Assembly (NCBI GenBank): GCA_944333375.1
Contig: CALVKX010000135.1
Span: 1 to 5,591, forward strand
From: an uncultured Eubacteriales bacterium
Lineage (GTDB): Bacteria > Bacillota_A > Clostridia > Christensenellales > Aristaeellaceae
DNA length: 5,591 nucleotides
Reading direction: 5' to 3'
Shown here: positions 5,528 through 5,591 of the stretch, in pieces
Layout of the letters: each line of letters starts with the position of its first letter
How positions within the stretch are numbered: position 1 is the stretch's first letter
Notes under the pieces: generated by a model
Told to the model about the DNA's origin: nothing
The model's database searches: none
Seen by the model: the letters and a program-made list of their open reading frames with translations, nothing else
Program-made: the position numbers and the translations under genes

Positions 5528-5558
5528 CGAAAAAGTCCGCCTATGGCGGCCTTTTTCG
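5528..5558. terminator. Bidirectional rho-independent terminator
   Basis: CCGCC (5537-5541) pairs with GGCGG (5545-5549) around a TAT loop. Beyond a single mismatch, CGAAAAAG (5528-5535) pairs with CTTTTTCG (5551-5558). A-run and T-run flank the core symmetrically, so it should stop transcription from both sides, which suggests a convergent gene beyond the right edge of the window. Confidence 0.85.
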
Positions 5559-5591
5559 CCAGATGCTTAAGAAATGTTTGCGCCCAGGGGC

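Overview
The window reads as a piece of chromosome from a GC-rich, strictly anaerobic Firmicute, most likely of the class Clostridia. Four things point there: strong AGGAGG-type ribosome binding sites, sigma-A-like promoters, a one-piece tmRNA with an encoded CCA end placed next to smpB, and an oxygen-defence operon built on desulfoferrodoxin, rubredoxin and rubrerythrin instead of catalase and superoxide dismutase. No mobile element, CRISPR array, rRNA or ordinary tRNA was seen.

Left part (1-1042), minus strand: a trans-translation unit. smpB (445-909) lies 23 nt upstream of the tmRNA gene ssrA (75-421), which ends in a rho-independent terminator (30-67). The tmRNA has a complete tRNA-like half, a pseudoknot before the resume codon and a tag frame ending in AFAA. 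A 133-nt divergent region separates smpB from proA. It holds two promoters with TATAAT -10 boxes, and their -35 boxes stand 4 nt apart over a small inverted repeat.

Middle part (1043-3105), plus strand: proA (gamma-glutamyl phosphate reductase, proline synthesis) stands alone without proB, followed by a small VanZ-family membrane protein. The stretch after vanZ carries hairpins and a convincing terminator at 3077-3105.

Right part (3118-5558), plus strand: an extended -10 promoter and a leader of about 120 nt precede a tight three-gene operon. It encodes (1) desulfoferrodoxin / superoxide reductase; (2) a rubredoxin - degenerate ferritin-like - rubredoxin protein; and (3) one long frame joining a 2[4Fe-4S] ferredoxin to a complete rubrerythrin with a rubredoxin domain at each end. 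The frame of the third gene contains an internal ribosome binding site and ATG exactly at the ferredoxin/rubrerythrin junction. Either two ancestral genes have fused, or the locus makes both a fusion and a free rubrerythrin. The likely scheme is that superoxide is reduced to peroxide by desulfoferrodoxin and peroxide to water by rubrerythrin, with the iron-sulfur and rubredoxin domains carrying electrons. The operon closes with a hairpin and a bidirectional terminator.

The item most worth following is the ferredoxin-rubrerythrin fusion with its retained internal start, together with the degenerate ferritin core of its neighbour.
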